This document shows, one piece after another, positions 22,044 through 35,300 of a stretch of DNA of 64,000 bases. The position numbers and the translations under genes are program-made. The stretch is taken from assembly GCA_047967505.1 (NCBI GenBank), contig CM106540.1; one strand, given 5' to 3'. This DNA is from Dipteris shenzhenensis (Eukaryota > Polypodiophyta > Polypodiopsida > Gleicheniales). The notes beneath the pieces were generated by a model. The model was not told where the DNA came from and ran no database searches. It saw nothing but the letters and a program-made list of their open reading frames with translations. The number at the start of each line of letters is the position of its first letter. Positions within the stretch are counted from its first letter, which is position 1.

Positions 22044-22940
22044 TGTTGGCTCTTTCCCACAGAGGCAGAGCAGGGTGTTCTATGGTATGCAAGGTTCGGA
22101 GGCTTTTTGTCACCTATATATATATATATATATATATCGGTGTTCTCGATTGTAGTATGTGTAGCTTAGGAGCTCAGGTCATAATCCTGTGAGAGACGTA
22201 GGCTTAACTGTCATAAGCAAACATCACGCATGTTTGTATGAAAGGAACGTGCATCATCATGATTCGGGTAATGAAGGCTTTCACTCCATTAGAGGTTGAA
22301 AGGTTTAGGAGGAGTTTAAGGGTTAGAGGGAGGTTCAGGATTCAGAAGGGGTTCCAAGGTTTAGAAGAGGGTCCATGGTTTAGAAGAGATTCATGGTTTA
22401 GAAGGAGTTCTAGGGTTCAGAAGGAGTTTAAGGGTTAGAAGGGGGATCCAAGGTTCATAGTAGAGTATAGGGCGGAGAACTCGTCTCCCTCATAGATCAT
22501 GGAGGTCAAGGGTTGAGGTAGTAATCTATGGGAGAAGGGTTTAGAGGGAGCATAGGAGTGGGAGAGGAGGAAGGTGTAAGAGCATGGGGACAAGAAGGGA
22601 GGAGGAGAGGGAGGAGAAGGGAGGAGAAGGAAGGAGGAGAGGGAGGAGAAGGGTTGCAAGGTTAGTAGAGAGGGGACTAGGAGGCAAGGTTATGACATGC
22701 TTTTAGACGTGGAGCATGGACACTTGGAGACAATTGCTTGGAATAGGAAAGTAGAACTCAACAAAATGGCCCAAAGAGTGTGGGATTCATTCCATTACGG
22801 GGTATTTATACAAGTTGGAGAGCTTCTCTCTCTACATGTAGGAATTGTAAGCCATTCTCTCTCTACATGTAGAACTTGAATCTAGGATGCACATATAGAA
22901 GTTGCATGTTGCATATAGGACTTGCATGTAAACCATGCAT
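22044..22940 (-). repeat. Gypsy-type LTR copy A (probably solo)
   Basis: It begins on the plus strand TGTTGGCTCTTTCC and carries the same landmarks as the LTRs at 45.8-48.8 kb: GAGGCTTTTTGTCACCTA, GTAGTATGTGTAGCTTAGGA, and TAATGAAGGCTTTCA. A minisatellite of GGTTTAGAAGGAGTTC units and a purine-rich GGAGGAGAGGG tract follow. On the minus strand it has a TATA box (TTGTATAAATACCCC near 22805), so the LTR is transcribed leftwards. No internal region flanks it. The far border, near 22940, is not exact. Confidence 0.75.
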
Positions 22941-25900
22941 GTAGGAGTTGCATGTAGAAAGTGCATGCCAGGAATCATTTATTTTTCTTTTATCTCCTTA
23001 TTGATGATTATAGATAACAAGTGTGGAAGCTTGCTTTGTTGGCCAGATGAACTATCGAGTTTCTTTCAGTTGTGAAGAAGATGACCAAATGCTAGATTTA
23101 GTCTTGCTTTAAGTGCCTACTCAGCAAAACAAATATGTGGAGTGGGAGGGATCGATTCTTGCCACACTTGACTCGCAGAGTTGTTAATAGGAATGTTTCT
23201 GCTTCCTTGGGTCAAGGGTTGATGATTGTGCAAGGTAATATCCCGTCCCTATGGAACTTGGTGCCCTTGGTGAGGAGAGGATGTATTTTAAGAAATTTGG
23301 CATCAACAGGCCTTGTTGGGTATTTTTCATCTTGATTTGGGAGTGAGAAGGCCCTCTGAATCACTGTACTATAAAGTATAACATTGACTTGGCTCTGATT
23401 TACAGTGATGGTGCCATACTTGCTAACCTGTGCATCATTGGAGTGGTAAGAATGGAATTTCCCTGATGTATGTGGTCATTGTAGGAGTGTCCTCCAAGGA
23501 TTTTAGGCACTCAAACAAACTGCCAAGACCTCTTTGCTCTAAGAAAACTTTTGCTTCATTGGAAAGTGCATAAGTCAATGGAGGTGGCCACACAAGCTTC
23601 AAGGATTGGGCCTAGGGCATCTAACCCTTTCGTTTATAGCACTCTATAAGGTTAGTTCTATGCACATATGATCACATGATGGTGCTTTGCACACATGATA
23701 ACATGATGTTGAGTGTGAACTCTCAACAATCTCTTGCACATGTCTAGATACAATTCTCACATTTTCCATCCAATATAATGAACAAGGTTTGTGCATGGCT
23801 TGTTTGCCCAAATAATTTTGTTAAAAATCATGTAGACACTAATTAATTTTCTTCAAAACAAACATACACCATCTTTTGAAAAAAAATAACCACCTATGCA
23901 ATGAGGTTTATAAAACATGGGTGTGACTTTTGGGTGAGCTTTGGGTGGTGAGCTTTTTTGCCCTCCCCAAGATTTTGGTGAGCTTGCCCACGAAAAACCA
24001 AGAATCTTTCTAATGTGGTAGGTGGAGCAAGAATCATTGTAGGATCGTGCCTCATTTTCATTGCTATTATCACGAGGGTCATCCTCAATGAGAAGGACGT
24101 GGGACATCCGTTTAACAAGTTAACGTTCCCCGGAAAATAGTATCATGCATACCCTTTCACGTTCACATCTGGATTAGATCTAACGGTGGTGGTTGTGACA
24201 GCCTCTAAGATAGAGTAACTCTTATCATGGATTCTATTGTTGGGACTCCCACCCATTTACACCCTACCAAGTGGACACATTTTGAGCTGGGGTTTGTCCA
24301 TTTGTTCTACTCATGTCCATCCGCAAATAGTTGTGTAACCAACCTAAATACGACAGATGCCTATGGCATGCTTTCCAATTATGATCCAGGCCAGAGCGAT
24401 CGATGGCCTAGATTGAGTGTATGCCTTTGCGGCCAGTTCACGGAAGGCTGACAAGGTTCAAACAGCTCCACTATACTAGAAGTGTGCATGCCTCTTTGTG
24501 TGTAACTTAGGCTGCTCCTTTCATTTCGTTGTGGTCTATTCATGAATTGCTAGAACATACTCATCCTTTACTCCCACAATCTTGCATTCTTTTTTGCATC
24601 TCCTGTGCATCTCTACCATATGGTAATGGCAATGCTGTAATTTGCCACTCTCACTCCACTATCCGACTTGCGAAACTCCGACGCATGCGCTTGGCTCTGT
24701 CTCACTCATACTCAAGGATATAGAAGCATAGATTGGGCTCACGAAGTGATCCATTCATAGGCTCTTACCTTGTGTACTCAGCTTGCCAAGGGAGACAAGG
24801 TAAACATCGTGCTCAGTGAGGAGTTGATTAAGGACCGCTTTGTTTCTTACCATTGATGGAGCATTCATTGCACCATCTTACTTCACCCAATCTATGATGG
24901 AGAATGAGTTCGGGGAGGGCCACAGAGCAATGAGTATCGCCTCAAAACTTTTGGCATGCAGACATCTAGGAGTGTTTTTGGTGGTTGCTGGAGGTGTTGT
25001 TCTTGCAAGCAAAGACCTACACCATGAGCCCGAACCGATGGCATGGGCTAGAGTCTTAAAGGAGTGAATTCGAGCAGAGGCTATCAAAGTTTCCTCAGCA
25101 AGTGCGAAGGGTTGACCTATCCACACAAAGATAGGTCGAAATTTTCAATCCTTTTTCTTCGGAGGGACACTGAGATTCATTTCAGGGCCGAAGCTCGGTT
25201 TTGAGTGCTTGAGCAGTTTGATGCCCAAGTGGTGGTGGATGCAAAGCAGAGGGCATGCCATGGTTCAGCCAAAAGAGGGCACACTCGAGAGAAGGACGGA
25301 CTCCACCACCGTCTGTTACTTCTACTCTGCCAGCAATTTGAGCTCTTAACTTGGAGATGAATGTTCACTCATCCACGACTCCTGCATCACAACATTGACG
25401 ACGGTCGTGGAGGCATTTTTTACGAAAGACTCCATGGTTGAGGTGGCGATGACAACTGCAGAGGATTTTCGTTTGATAGTGTCAATGGTCAATGTGTTTG
25501 CAATGCCAATGTCTACGAAGCGAAACTTTTATAATTGTGTCAAAAGTTTGTATCCCAAAATAAAATTGAATATTTGAAACATTCGCCACGACTTGAAACT
25601 GATCTTTGTTCTATCAATAATGTGAAACTAAAAAATTAGCTCAATAAACTTTTGCCAGGATTTTATATTACTATATCAGTATAGCTTCGATAAAAACATC
25701 CATGCAACTCAGATAAGGTTTCTTTGTCTTCTTCTCATGAAGCCCTCATGGCCCGTCCCCCAGTCCCAGTCCCATCAGTCTTGTTCTTGTCAATCTCTAA
25801 AGTCTAATCAGATAGACATCAGTAGTGCTTCAGATACCGTCATGCAAGATCTAGCTCATGATAAGTGCTCTTCCCCCCTTCATCCTTCACTTGGATGAAA

Positions 25901-26529
25901 GCGACATTCTACAACTCAAACAAGGTGGTAGAGAGAAGGATGATTTGCGTAAGCTTCTCTTTGAGTTCAAAACCTCTCCGACTAGTAATTTTTTTAGTAA
26001 TAGCCAGAGTAAAGACAAACCTCTCTTCATCTCCTTCACTGCAAAGGGTCCTCGTCCCAATGGAGCCCCTAAGTTCGTAGTGCACTAGGTCCTAAAAGGG
26101 AACCCCATGCCAGAGTTACCGAAGAGCACCTATGATGGTCCTATCAATGGAGAGGTAGAAGCCTTTTCAAGGCTCTGTCAATGCCAAGTCAGCCTAGGAG
26201 AAGCTCTCACTACGAGGTAGGAGAATCTTTAGTGGCACCCCGCCCTCCTTCACTATAGAACCCGTGAAGCCCTCTACCGCCAAGCACTACAAAGGCTGCA
26301 GAGCCTCTCAAAGGTAAGCTTCCAACAATCAAAGTACACAATGGACTACTTAACAAAATGACAAAATGGCTCTGTTCATGTGCTATTGTAGGATATATTC
26401 ATGGCCTCAAGCCACCTACACTTTTCCTTGAAGGATGGGTCTGTAATTTCTGGTCACGTAAAGGTTTGATTGTCACAACCATTCACTTCCTCAGAATTGG
26501 GTACATCATCTTCATTTTTGAAAAGCCAG
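22941..26529. other. Intergenic region with scattered short frames
   Basis: No recognisable gene. Short plus frames exist at 23135-23335, 24227-24451, 24529-24723, 24840-25067 and 25395-25577, but none shows a domain I can name, and they are separated by stops. They may be remnants of an old element. A 76-codon frame at 25858-26088 is listed separately. Confidence 0.5.
25858..26088 (+). CDS. Hypothetical short open frame
   Basis: It encodes 76 residues starting MISALPPFILHLDESDILQL and ending GPRPNGAPKFVVH. The composition is protein-like and the frame stays largely readable for another 50 or so codons beyond the TAG. No family is recognised, and there is no clear promoter or intron signal. 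It could be an exon or a decayed fragment. Low confidence that it is expressed. Confidence 0.2.
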   Translation: MISALPPFILHLDESDILQLKQGGREKDDLRKLLFEFKTSPTSNFFSNSQSKDKPLFISFTAKGPRPNGAPKFVVH

Positions 26530-28667
26530 ACCAATTTCCTTATGGGAAAAGGCTATTGGGAGTTCATTACAAGAAATGAAGAACCAGTTCTTCCTAATGT
26601 TCCCAATCAACAGGAAATGCAGGCATTTCAAGGCTGGCATGAGAGAGCCAGAAAAGTTATGTACTGGCTATCTGTTAGTATTTTGATTCTATGATTGTGC
26701 ATATTCAGGATTCAAGAACGCCGAAGGAGGCATGCGATACTCTGGCAAAAATGTATAGCACAAATACGCAAGCCAAGAAAATCCAGCTAAAGCAGGAGTT
26801 GCAAAAGTGCAGAGAGAAAATATGAGCATCAATGACTACCACATGAAGGTGAAGAAGATTGCAGATGCACTTACTTCCATTGGGTCGCTAGTGGAAGATG
26901 ATGATTTAGTTTCTGTTACCTAGTGGATTATTCACAGTTCCGGACATCCATTGCCATCCGTGAGAATTTTCCTGATTTTGAGGAGTTGGTTGCTCTTCTA
27001 ATTTTTGAAGAGTAGAGAAATGGTGGTGCATCTTCTTCACGAGGAACTTCAAAAAAACTGTCTTCTACTCAAATCCTAGAAGAGGTAGAGGCAGAGGTAG
27101 AGGAGGCTGTGATCCGTGGCAAAAATTAGAATATGCAGCAAATTCAAAAAAACCAGTCCTATGGAGGACGTGGTAACTTTAGAGGCAGGGGGAGCCAAAC
27201 AGGTCGTGGTGGATGGCAAAGAGGCCAAAATGCAAACAGCAATGTTGAATGCTACTACTATGGTAAAATGGGTCATATGGCTAAAGACTACTATAAAAAG
27301 CAAAATGACATCATGATTGGAAAATTGCAACAAGGCAATTATGCATCCTCTAGTAGATAGGGTGATGACAGAAATGAGCATTTGTCTATGGTGTAGCACA
27401 TGAATAATTCTAAGACAAGTGTAGAAGAAAGCAATGATGTGTGGTATGTTGACTCAGGTGCATCAAACCACATGACAGGTCATGTAGAATGGATGCACAA
27501 TGCAAGGAAAATGGAAAGACTAGGATTTGTGGAGACTAGTGATGATACTGCACACCCTATTGTGCAGATTGGTAAAATTCCTTTGTCTGTGCAGGATGGG
27601 AAAAAGAAATACCTATCTGATGTATTTCATGTCCCGAATATCACCAAGAACCTAGTTTCTATTGGTCAAATGGTTGAGCAGGGCTTGTAGGTTAGATTTA
27701 ATCCTCATGGATGCTTTGTTGAGGATATGAAAAATAAAGGTCGCTTGATAGCAAAAGCGAAGAAGAAGGGCAGGATGTTTACGTTGGATGCAGATATGCC
27801 TGAATTGAGTGCAACGATGTTTGCACATGGGACCGGTGTAGTTATAGATATTGATATTTGGCATAAACGCATTGGTCATGTTAATGTACAGTGACATAAA
27901 TTAATGCAGGCTCAAAATATTATTGCAGGATTGCCTAAGTTCAAGGTTGCAGAAATGCATAAGTTATGTGAAGCCTGTCAATTTGGAAAACAGGTAAGGA
28001 AACCATTTCCTAGACATTTTTAAGAGAGTAAGAAGCCATTAGAATTAATCCACTCTGATGTGTGGACTACTAAAGCTGCATCTATTGGAGGCTGTCATTA
28101 TTTTGTTACTTTTATTGATGACTATAGCAGAAAAGTTTGTGCGTATTTTATGAAAAAGAAAAGTGGTGTTTGGGAATTTCAAATCTTTTAAAGCTATCGT
28201 TGAGAAAGAAACAGCCCTGCAAATAAAATGCCTAAGGTCAGATGGAGAGGGAGAGTACCTCTCAAATGAGTTTGCAAGTTTCCTACAGGAGCATGGCATA
28301 AAGCAGCAATATTCATGTAGTCCTACCCCACAGCAAAATGGACTTGCAGAAAGGAAAAACAGGCATATTGGAGAGGTATCTTGTGCCATGCTAAATGAAA
28401 AAGACCTGTCAAATTATTATTGGGCTGAAGCAATTGCTACAGCAGTCTACATAATGAACAAAACACCCACTACAGCAATACATGGCATGATGCCAGAGGA
28501 GAGGTATATTGGTAGGAAACCAGATATTTCTCATTTGAAAGTTTTTGGTTGCATTGCCTATGTTCATATGCCAGATGAGTTGAGATCCAAAAGCTGAGAA
28601 GTGCATCTTTATTGGTTATTCTCTATAGCAGAAAGGGTATAGATGCTATAACCCTTCTACTCATAAG
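26530..28667 (+). pseudogene. Copia copy E2a, gag to integrase fragment
   Basis: Same family as E1, lacking both LTRs. Similarity begins abruptly inside gag (FLMGKGYWEFITRNEEP). It continues through the zinc-knuckle region (CYYYGKMGHMAKDYY near 27250, with two knuckle Cys replaced by Tyr), the protease WYVDSGASNHMTGH near 27441, GAG-pre-integrase near 27870 and the integrase core. The core keeps SDGEGEYLSNEFASFLQEHG and TPQQNGLAERKNRHIGE. It ends after the CYNPSTHK segment at 28667. Numerous stops occur, including TAG at 27688 where E2b keeps CAG. It is joined directly, without an LTR, to a second copy that starts inside gag. Confidence 0.88.
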
Positions 28668-28853
28668 GTTATGTACTAGCTGTCTATCAGTATTTCAGAT
28701 TCTATGATTGTGCATATTCAAGATGCAAGAATGTCAAAGGAGGCATGGGATACTTTGGCAAAAATGTATAGCACAAATATGCAAGCCAAGAAAATGCAGC
28801 TAAAGCAGGAGTTGCATAATGTGTAGAGAGAAAATATGAGCATCAATGATGAC

Positions 28854-29099
28854 CTCGGGGGGGTCACTATGTATAAACCCTCTATATCACGTGCGTTCAA
28901 GGCCTATATTTAAAGTCCCTTATCTGTAAAAAATTTCATTAATAAAATGTACCCCTTTTCTATACAAATCTGTAAATTTTTTCCAAAACTATTTTAAATA
29001 GCCCCTTATGTATATTTAATCTGTAAATTTTAGAATTAAAAAAAATCCTTCTGTTGAACTCACGTGATAGGGTTACATATGATGAGTGACCCCCCCGAG
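28854..29099 (-). mobile_element. Short non-autonomous DNA transposon, copy 2 (hAT-like)
   Basis: 246 bases, opposite orientation to copies 1 and 3. The termini are CTCGGGGGGGTCACT and its exact complement AGTGACCCCCCCGAG. The flanks are ATGATGAC (28846-28853) and ATGACGAC (29100-29107), an 8-bp duplication with one mismatch. The uninterrupted site in related copies reads ATGACTAC. Inner words TATCACGTGCGTTCAAGGCC and GAACTCACGTGATAGGG match the other copies. Confidence 0.9.
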
Positions 29100-29152
29100 A
29101 TGACGACCACATGAAGGCGAAGAAGATTGCAGATGCACTTGCTTCCAATGGG

Positions 29153-29398
29153 CTCGGGGGGTTCACTCATCATATGTAACCCTATCACGTGAGTTCAACA
29201 GAGGGATATTTTTTATTTCTAAAATTTACATAAATAAATATACATAAGGGACTATTTAAAATAGTTTTGGGAAAATTTTACAGATTTGTATAGAAAAGGG
29301 GTACATTTTATTAATGAAAAATTTATAGATAAGGAAATTTAGAAATAGGCCTTGAATGCACGTGGTATAGAGGGTTTATACATAGTGACCCCCCTGAG
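29153..29398 (+). mobile_element. Short non-autonomous DNA transposon, copy 3 (hAT-like)
   Basis: 246 bases. The termini are CTCGGGGGGTTCACT and AGTGACCCCCCTGAG. The flanks CCAATGGG (29145-29152) and CCATTGGG (29399-29406) form an 8-bp duplication with one mismatch. The host gag reads TTCCATTGGGTCGCC in related copies. It lies only 53 bases from copy 2. Confidence 0.9.
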
Positions 29399-32353
29399 CC
29401 ATTGGGTCGCCAGTGGAAGATGATGATTTAATTTCTAGTACCTTGAATGGTCTAGGGAAGGATCATGCACAGTTCCAGACATCCATTTCCATCCGTGAGA
29501 GTTTTCCTAATTTTAAGGAGTTGATTACTCTTCTAATTTCTGAAGAGCAGAGAAATGGTGGTGCATCTTCTTCAGGAGAAACTTCAAAAGAAACTGTCTT
29601 CTACTAAAATGCTGGAAGAGGTAGAGGCAAAGGTAGAGGAGGCTGATCTAGAGGCTATGGCAGAAATCAGAATATGCAGCAAATTCAAGAAAACTAGTCC
29701 TATGGAGGAGGACGTGGTAACTTTAGAGGAAGGGGGAGCCAAAGAGGTCGTGGTGGATGGCAGAGAGGCCAAAATGCAAACAGCAATGTTGAATGCTACT
29801 ACTGTGGTAAAATGGGTCATATGGCTAAAGACTACTATAAAAAGCAGAATGACATCATGATTGGAAAATTGCAGCAAGGCAATTATGCATCCTCTAGTAG
29901 ACAAGGTGATGACAGAAATGAGCATCTGTTTATGGTGCAGCACATGACCAATTCTGTGACAAGTGCAGAAGAAAGCAATGATGTGTGGTATCTTGACTCA
30001 AGTGCATCAAACCACATGACAAGTCATGCAGAATGGATGCATGATGCAAGGAAAATAAAAAGACCAGGATTTGTGGAGACTAGTGATGATACTGCACATC
30101 CTATTGTGCAGATTGGTAAAATTCCTTTGTCTATGCAGGATGGGAAAAAGAAATAGCTGTCTGATATATTTCATGTCCCAAATATCACCAAGAACCTAGT
30201 TTCTATTGGTCAAATGGTTGAGTAGGGCTTGCAGGTCAGATTTAATACTCATGGATGCTTTGCTAAGGATATGAAAAATAAAGGTCGCTTGATAGCAAAA
30301 GGAAAGAAGAAGGGCAAGATGTTTACATTGGATGCGGACATGCCTGAATTGAGTGCAGCAATGTTTGCATATGGGACCGGTGTAGTTGCAAATATTGACA
30401 TCTGGCATAAACGCAGTGGTCATGTTAATGTACAGTGACTTAAATTAATGCAGGCCTAAAATATTGTTGCAGGAGGATTGCCTAAGTTCAAGGTTGCAAA
30501 AATGCATAAGGTATGTAAATCCTGTCAATTTGGAAAATAGGCAAGGAAACCATTTCCTAGACATGTTCAAGAGAGTAAGAAGCCATTAGAATTAATCGAC
30601 TCTGATGAGTGGACTACTAAAGCTGCATCTATTGGAGGTTGTCATTATTTTGTCACTTTTATTGATGACTACAGCAGAAAAGTTTGGGTGTATTTTATGA
30701 AAAAGAAAAGTGAAGTGTTTGGGCATTTCAAAGCTTTGAAAGCTATGGTTGAAAAAGAAACAGGCCTGCAAATAAAATGCCTAAGGTCAGATGGAGGGGG
30801 AGAGTACCTCTCAAATGAGTTTGCAAGTTTCTTGTAGGAGCATGGCATAAAGTAGCAATATTCAACCAGTCATACCCCACAGCAAAATGGACTTGCATAA
30901 AGGAAAAACAAGCATATTGGAGAGGTATCCCATGCCATGCTCAATGAAGAAGACCTACCAGATTATTATTGCTGAAGCAGTTGCTCCCACTGTAGCAATA
31001 CATGGCATGACACTAGAGGAGAGGTATACTGGTAGGAAACTAGATATTTCTCATTTGAAAGTTCTTGGTTGCATTGCCTATGTTCATGTGCCAGATGAGT
31101 TGAGATCCAAGTTGCATCCAAAAGCTAAGAAGTGCATCTTTATTGGTTATTCTCTGCAGCAGAAAGGGTATAGATGCTATAACCCTTCTACTTGTAAGTT
31201 TACAATGAGCAGAGATGTTGTTTTTGATGAGATGAGCAACTGGTATAAACCAGTAAATGTGATTGATGATGTAGATGCATGTAAAATGGTAATGCTACAT
31301 AGAATTCACAACAGCAATCACAAAATATTAGTGGACCTATAGTGTCCTCTAGTAGTGCTTCACATACTTGGCCATTGACAGGCACATTGAGATCAGGAGA
31401 ATCTCGTCAAAGCAATGCAGATAGTGGTATGCAGGTATCACAAAAAGGAAAAGAGAAAGTAGATCAGCCCATGGTTGATGTGAATGCAGGTCACTCTTAT
31501 GTGGATGGTGAATCCAATGGCTCAGAACAGAGCATTGATGATGAGTTGGGTATTCCTTCTATTGTTACACTTGGACTAAGGAAGACCAAGGATGTTTTGA
31601 GAGCACCTCGTAGTGAGCCTCTTTTGTGTAGGTCTAGTAGAGCTAGGTATCTTGTGGATAGGCTGAAATATGATGGATTTACAGCCATTCACTATGCCTA
31701 TATGTTCAAAGTGATATAGGAACCAAAACCCATTTCTTTTGAGCAAGCCATGGGAAAAGAAAAATGGGAGAAAGCCATGGATGAAGAAATGGATGCTTTG
31801 GAAGCAAACGCTACATGGGAATTGGTGCCTTTGCCTAAAGACAACGATGCAATTGGGCTTATAAGGTGAAGCACAATGTAGATGGTTCTGTGAACAGGTA
31901 CAAAGCAAGATTAGTTGTCAAGGGGTATGCACAGACATATGGCATTGATTATGAAGAAACATTCAGTCCGATTGCAAGGATGGCAACTGTAAGAGCAGTC
32001 ATGGATGTAAAGAATGCTTTCTTGCATGGTAATTTACAAGAAGAGGTCTATATGGAGTAGCCACCAGGTTATCTTCATGCTGTTCATCCTGACTTTGTTT
32101 GCAGGTTGAAGAAAGCCTTGTATGGCTTGAAGCAAGCACCCAGAGCATGGTCTGACAAGATATGACATTATATTATCACTATTGGCTTTCAGATTTCCAA
32201 GGCAGATTTCTCACTCTATGTGAGAAAAACAGAGAAAGGTATTATGTTGCTTGTCATTTATGTTGATGATTTGATCATCAGAGGTGATGGTGATGAAGAT
32301 ATCCTTCATGTGAAAATGCTATTGAAGCAGAAGTTTGAGATGAAGGATTTGGG

Positions 32354-35300
32354 TCTGCGCGCAATGCCTTCGTGAATATGTCAGCTAACTGATCCTATAT
32401 GCTGACATAAACTAGATCAATAAGACCTAGTAAAACCTTCTCCCACACATAGTGATAATGCACCTCAATGTGCTTTGTTCTAGCATGATAGACTGGGTTA
32501 TTTGCCAAGTGTGTTGTCACAATAAATGACAACTGGCCCATCTGTAGACTGATGCATATCATAAAGTAGCTTATGCAACCAAGCTACCTCACATGCAGCC
32601 ATCGCTACACCCTTGTACTCAGCCTCTGTGCTCGAGAAGGCAATTGTATGCTGTTTCCTACTGCTCCAAGTGACTGCAGCACTCCCAAAAGAGAACACAT
32701 ATCCACTGGTAGATCGTCTATCAGAAATACTACCAACCCAATCACCATCAGTGTATCCATGCAACTGTATCTGAACCCCATCCCCATAAAATAGTCCATA
32801 CTGCAATGTGGACTTCACATACCTGAGTATGCATCTAGCTGCATCTAAATGCAGTTTCGTTGGAGCCTACATAGACTGACTTACCAATCCAACAGCATAG
32901 CTCAAATCTGGCCTGGTAATAGTCATATAAATCAAACTTCCTACTATGCGTCTGTATATAGTAGGGTCTTCCAGAAGCTCACCTACATCTGCGCTCAGCT
33001 TCACATTCTACTCCAAAGGAACTGAAATAGGCTTATAGCCTATCATCCCATATTTGGACAGCATGTCCGATCCATACTGCCTCTGCAAGAGCTGTATCCC
33101 ACTTGGTGATCTAATCACCTCAACGCCCAAGAAATAATGCAGCTCTCTCAAATCCTTCATCTCAAACTTTTGCTTCAATAGCATTTTCACATGAAGGATA
33201 TCTTCATCACTATCACCTGTGATGATCAAATCATCAACATAAATAACAAGCAGCATAATACCTTTCTCTGTTTTTCTCACATAAAGTGAGAAATCTGCCT
33301 TGGAAATCTAAAAGCCAATAGTGAGAAGATATAGTCCTATCTTGTCAGACCATGCTCTAGGTGCTTGCTTCAAGCCATACAAGGCTTTCTTCAACTTGCA
33401 AAAAAACTCAGGATGAACACCATGAACATAACCTGGTGGCTGCTCCATAAAGACCTCTTCTTGCAAATCACCATGCAAGAAGGCATTCTTTACATCCATC
33501 TGATGTAAAGACCATCCCTTTGACGCAGCCATAGCAATGACTACTCTTATAGTTGCCATCCTTGCAACTGGACTGAATGTTTCTTCATAATCAATGCCAT
33601 ATGTCTGTGCATACCCCTTAACAACTAATCTTGCCTTGTGTCTATTCACAGAACCATCTGCATTGTGCTTCACCTTACAAACCCACTTACAGCCAATTGC
33701 ATTCTTGTCTTTAGGCAAAGGCACCAACTCCCATGTAGCATTTGCTTCCAAGGCATCCATTTCTTCATCAATGGCTTTCTCCCATTTTTCTTTTCCCATG
33801 GCTTGCTCAAAAGAAGTGGGTTCTGGTTCCTGTATCACTTTGCCCATATACACATAGTGAATGGCTATAAATCCTTCATATTTCAGCCTATCCACAGGAT
33901 ACCTAGCTCTGGTAGACCTGCGCAAAATAGTCTCACTTCCAGGTGCTCTCAAAACATCCCCAGTCTTTCTTACTCCAGGTGTAATAGTAGAAGAAATACC
34001 CAACTCATCATCAATGCTCTATTTAGAGCCATTGGATTCACCATCCACATAAGAGTGACCTGCATTCACATCAACCATGGGCTGATCTACTTTCTCTTTT
34101 CCTTTTTGTGATACCTGCATACCATTATCTGCATTGCTTTGAGGAGATTCTCATGATCTCAATCTGCCTATCCATGGTGAAGTATGTGAACCACTGCTAG
34201 AGGACACTACAGGTCCACTAATATTTTGTGATTGTTGCTGTGAATTCTGTGCAGCATTACCATTTTGTGCATCTACGTCATCAATCACATTTACTGGTTT
34301 ATACCAGCTGCTCATCTCATCAAAAACAACATCTCTGCTCACTGTAAACTAACGAGTAGAAGGGTTATAGCATCTATACCCTTTCTGTTGCAAAGAATAA
34401 CCAATAAAGATGCACTTCTCAGCTTTTGGATCCACCTTGGACCTCAACTCATCTGGCACATGAACATAGGCATTGCAACCAAAAATTTTCAAATGAGAAA
34501 TATTTGGTTTCCTACCAGTATACATCTCCTCTGGTGTCATGCCATGTATTGCTGCAGTGGGAGTCCTATTCATTATGTAAACTACTATAGCAACTGCTTC
34601 AACCCAATAATAATCTGGTAGGACTTTTTCATTTAGCATGGCCAGAGATACCTCTCCAAAATGCCTGTTTTTCCTTTCTGCAAGCCCATTTTGCTGTGGG
34701 GTATGACTGCATGAATATTGCTGCTTTATGCCATGCTCCTGCAGAAACCTTACAAACTCATTTGAGAGGTACTCTCCCCCTCCATCTGACCCTAGGCATT
34801 TTATTTGCAGGCCTGTTTCTTTTTCAACCATAGCTTTAAAAGCTTTGAAATTCCAAACTTTTCTACTGTAGTAATCAATAAAAGTGACAAAATAATGATA
34901 GCCTCTACTAGATGCAGCTTTAGTAGTCCACACATCAAAGTGGATTAATTCCAATGACATCTTACTTTCTTGAACATGCCTAGGAAATGGTTTCCTTGCC
35001 TGTTTTCCAAATTGACAGGCTTCACATATCTTATGCATTTCTGCAACCTTGAATTTAGGCAATCTTGCAACAATATTTTGGGCCTGCATTGATTTAAGTC
35101 ATTGTACATTAACATGACCAATGTGTTTATGCCAGATATCAATATCTGCAACTACACCGGTCCCATGTGCAAACATTGCTGCACTCAATTCAGGCATGTC
35201 CACATCCAATGTAAACATCCTACCCTTCTTCTTTCCTTTGGCTATCAAGCGACCGTTATTTTTCATATCCTCAACAAAGCATCCATGAGGATTAAATCTA

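Larger units (their letters stand above)
28668..32353 (+). pseudogene. Copia copy E2b, gag to RT, with two transposons inside
   Basis: It starts inside gag (ISISDSMIVHIQDARMSK) exactly where E2a ends. The gag is broken by two short transposons at 28854-29099 and 29153-29398, then resumes with LNGLGKDHAQFQTS and CYYCGKMGHMAKDYY near 29785. The protease is WYLDSSASNHMTSH near 29985, with the active-site Gly replaced (DSS for DSG). Integrase lies at about 30400-31200, a linker follows, and RT runs from about 31740. RT has lost the segment between VRAV and [11 protein letters not shown] (near 32000) and keeps VIYVDDLIIRGD near 32260. It ends in KQKFEMKDLG at 32353, where a minus-strand copia copy begins. 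Non-functional. Confidence 0.88.
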
